In this document: positions 33,851-33,953 of the stretch, in pieces
Layout of the letters: every line of letters starts with the position of its first letter
How positions within the stretch are numbered: the stretch's first letter is position 1
Assembly (NCBI GenBank): GCA_037176905.1
Contig: JBBBWG010001238.1
Span: forward strand, 1,669 to 35,621
Length of the DNA: 33,953 nt
Origin: Azolla pinnata
Lineage: Eukaryota; Streptophyta; Polypodiopsida; Salviniales; Salviniaceae
Direction: 5' to 3'
Notes under the pieces: generated by a model
Database searches by the model: none
What the model was told of the DNA's origin: nothing
The model's input: the letters and a program-made list of their open reading frames with translations, nothing else
Translations under genes and position numbers: made by a program

Positions 33851-33953
33851 ACCCCAAACCCTAAACCCTAAACCCCAAACCCTAAACCCTAAACCCTAAA
33901 CCCTAAACCCGAAACCCTAAACCCTAAACCCGAAACCCGAAACCCTAAACCCT
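33851..33953 (-). repeat. Interstitial telomeric array, (CCCTAAA)n
   Basis: About 15 heptamers, mostly CCCTAAA with CCCCAAA and CCCGAAA variants, run to the window edge. The C-rich strand is the plus strand, opposite to the array at 32514, so a terminal right-hand telomere is excluded. Confidence 0.95.

Noticed and set aside
33851..33953. True chromosome end (telomere) at the right edge
   Set aside because: The plus strand reads CCCTAAA at its right end; a right-hand terminus would read TTTAGGG. Variants are also frequent, typical of interstitial arrays.
1..33953. CRISPR arrays, bacterial operons or a new multi-gene defence system
   Set aside because: The genes are intron-rich plant nuclear genes. 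The tandem arrays have no repeat-spacer structure and the four genes belong to unrelated pathways.

Overview
This window is nuclear DNA from a flowering plant. The signs are GT-AG introns throughout, Arabidopsis-type TTTAGGG/CCCTAAA heptamers, LINE debris, abundant microsatellites, and four plant gene families. I cannot name the species. All gene models below were spliced by eye; reading phase was checked at every junction and each model reads through to a single stop.

Layout. (1) 1-9300, plus strand: a trehalose-6-phosphate phosphatase gene (TPP; 11 coding exons, 390 aa) with a long, repeat-bearing 5' region. (2) 9906-13638, minus strand: a YTH-domain m6A reader of the ECT family (10 coding exons, about 664 aa), convergent with TPP. 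Its leader is full of triplet repeats and holds a uORF that overlaps the start codon. (3) 14100-20800: a gene-poor block with a composite hexamer minisatellite, small tandem duplications, a decayed LINE fragment and one unidentified protein-like scrap. (4) 20882-27323, minus strand: an ABCF (GCN20/ABCF3-type) ATPase gene with 17 coding exons and 736 aa. Its 5' flank is a 7-copy tandem array that starts inside its own leader. (5) 29635-32189, minus strand: a group IIc WRKY transcription factor (3 exons, 337 aa) with a 128-bp tandem array in the conserved WRKY-domain intron and paired W-box cores just upstream of a TATA-like element. (6) 32514-33953: interstitial telomere-like arrays in head-to-head orientation, separated by about 1 kb of degenerate AACCGGTT-type repeats.

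The four genes are independent single-copy-style loci, not a cluster or pathway. TPP acts in trehalose/T6P sugar signalling, ECT in m6A mRNA fate, ABCF in translation and stress signalling, and WRKY in transcription. The unusual content is non-genic: tandem arrays sit in the leader, intron or promoter of all four genes, and there is a telomere-fusion-like repeat arrangement at the right end. I see no evidence of a new multi-gene system.
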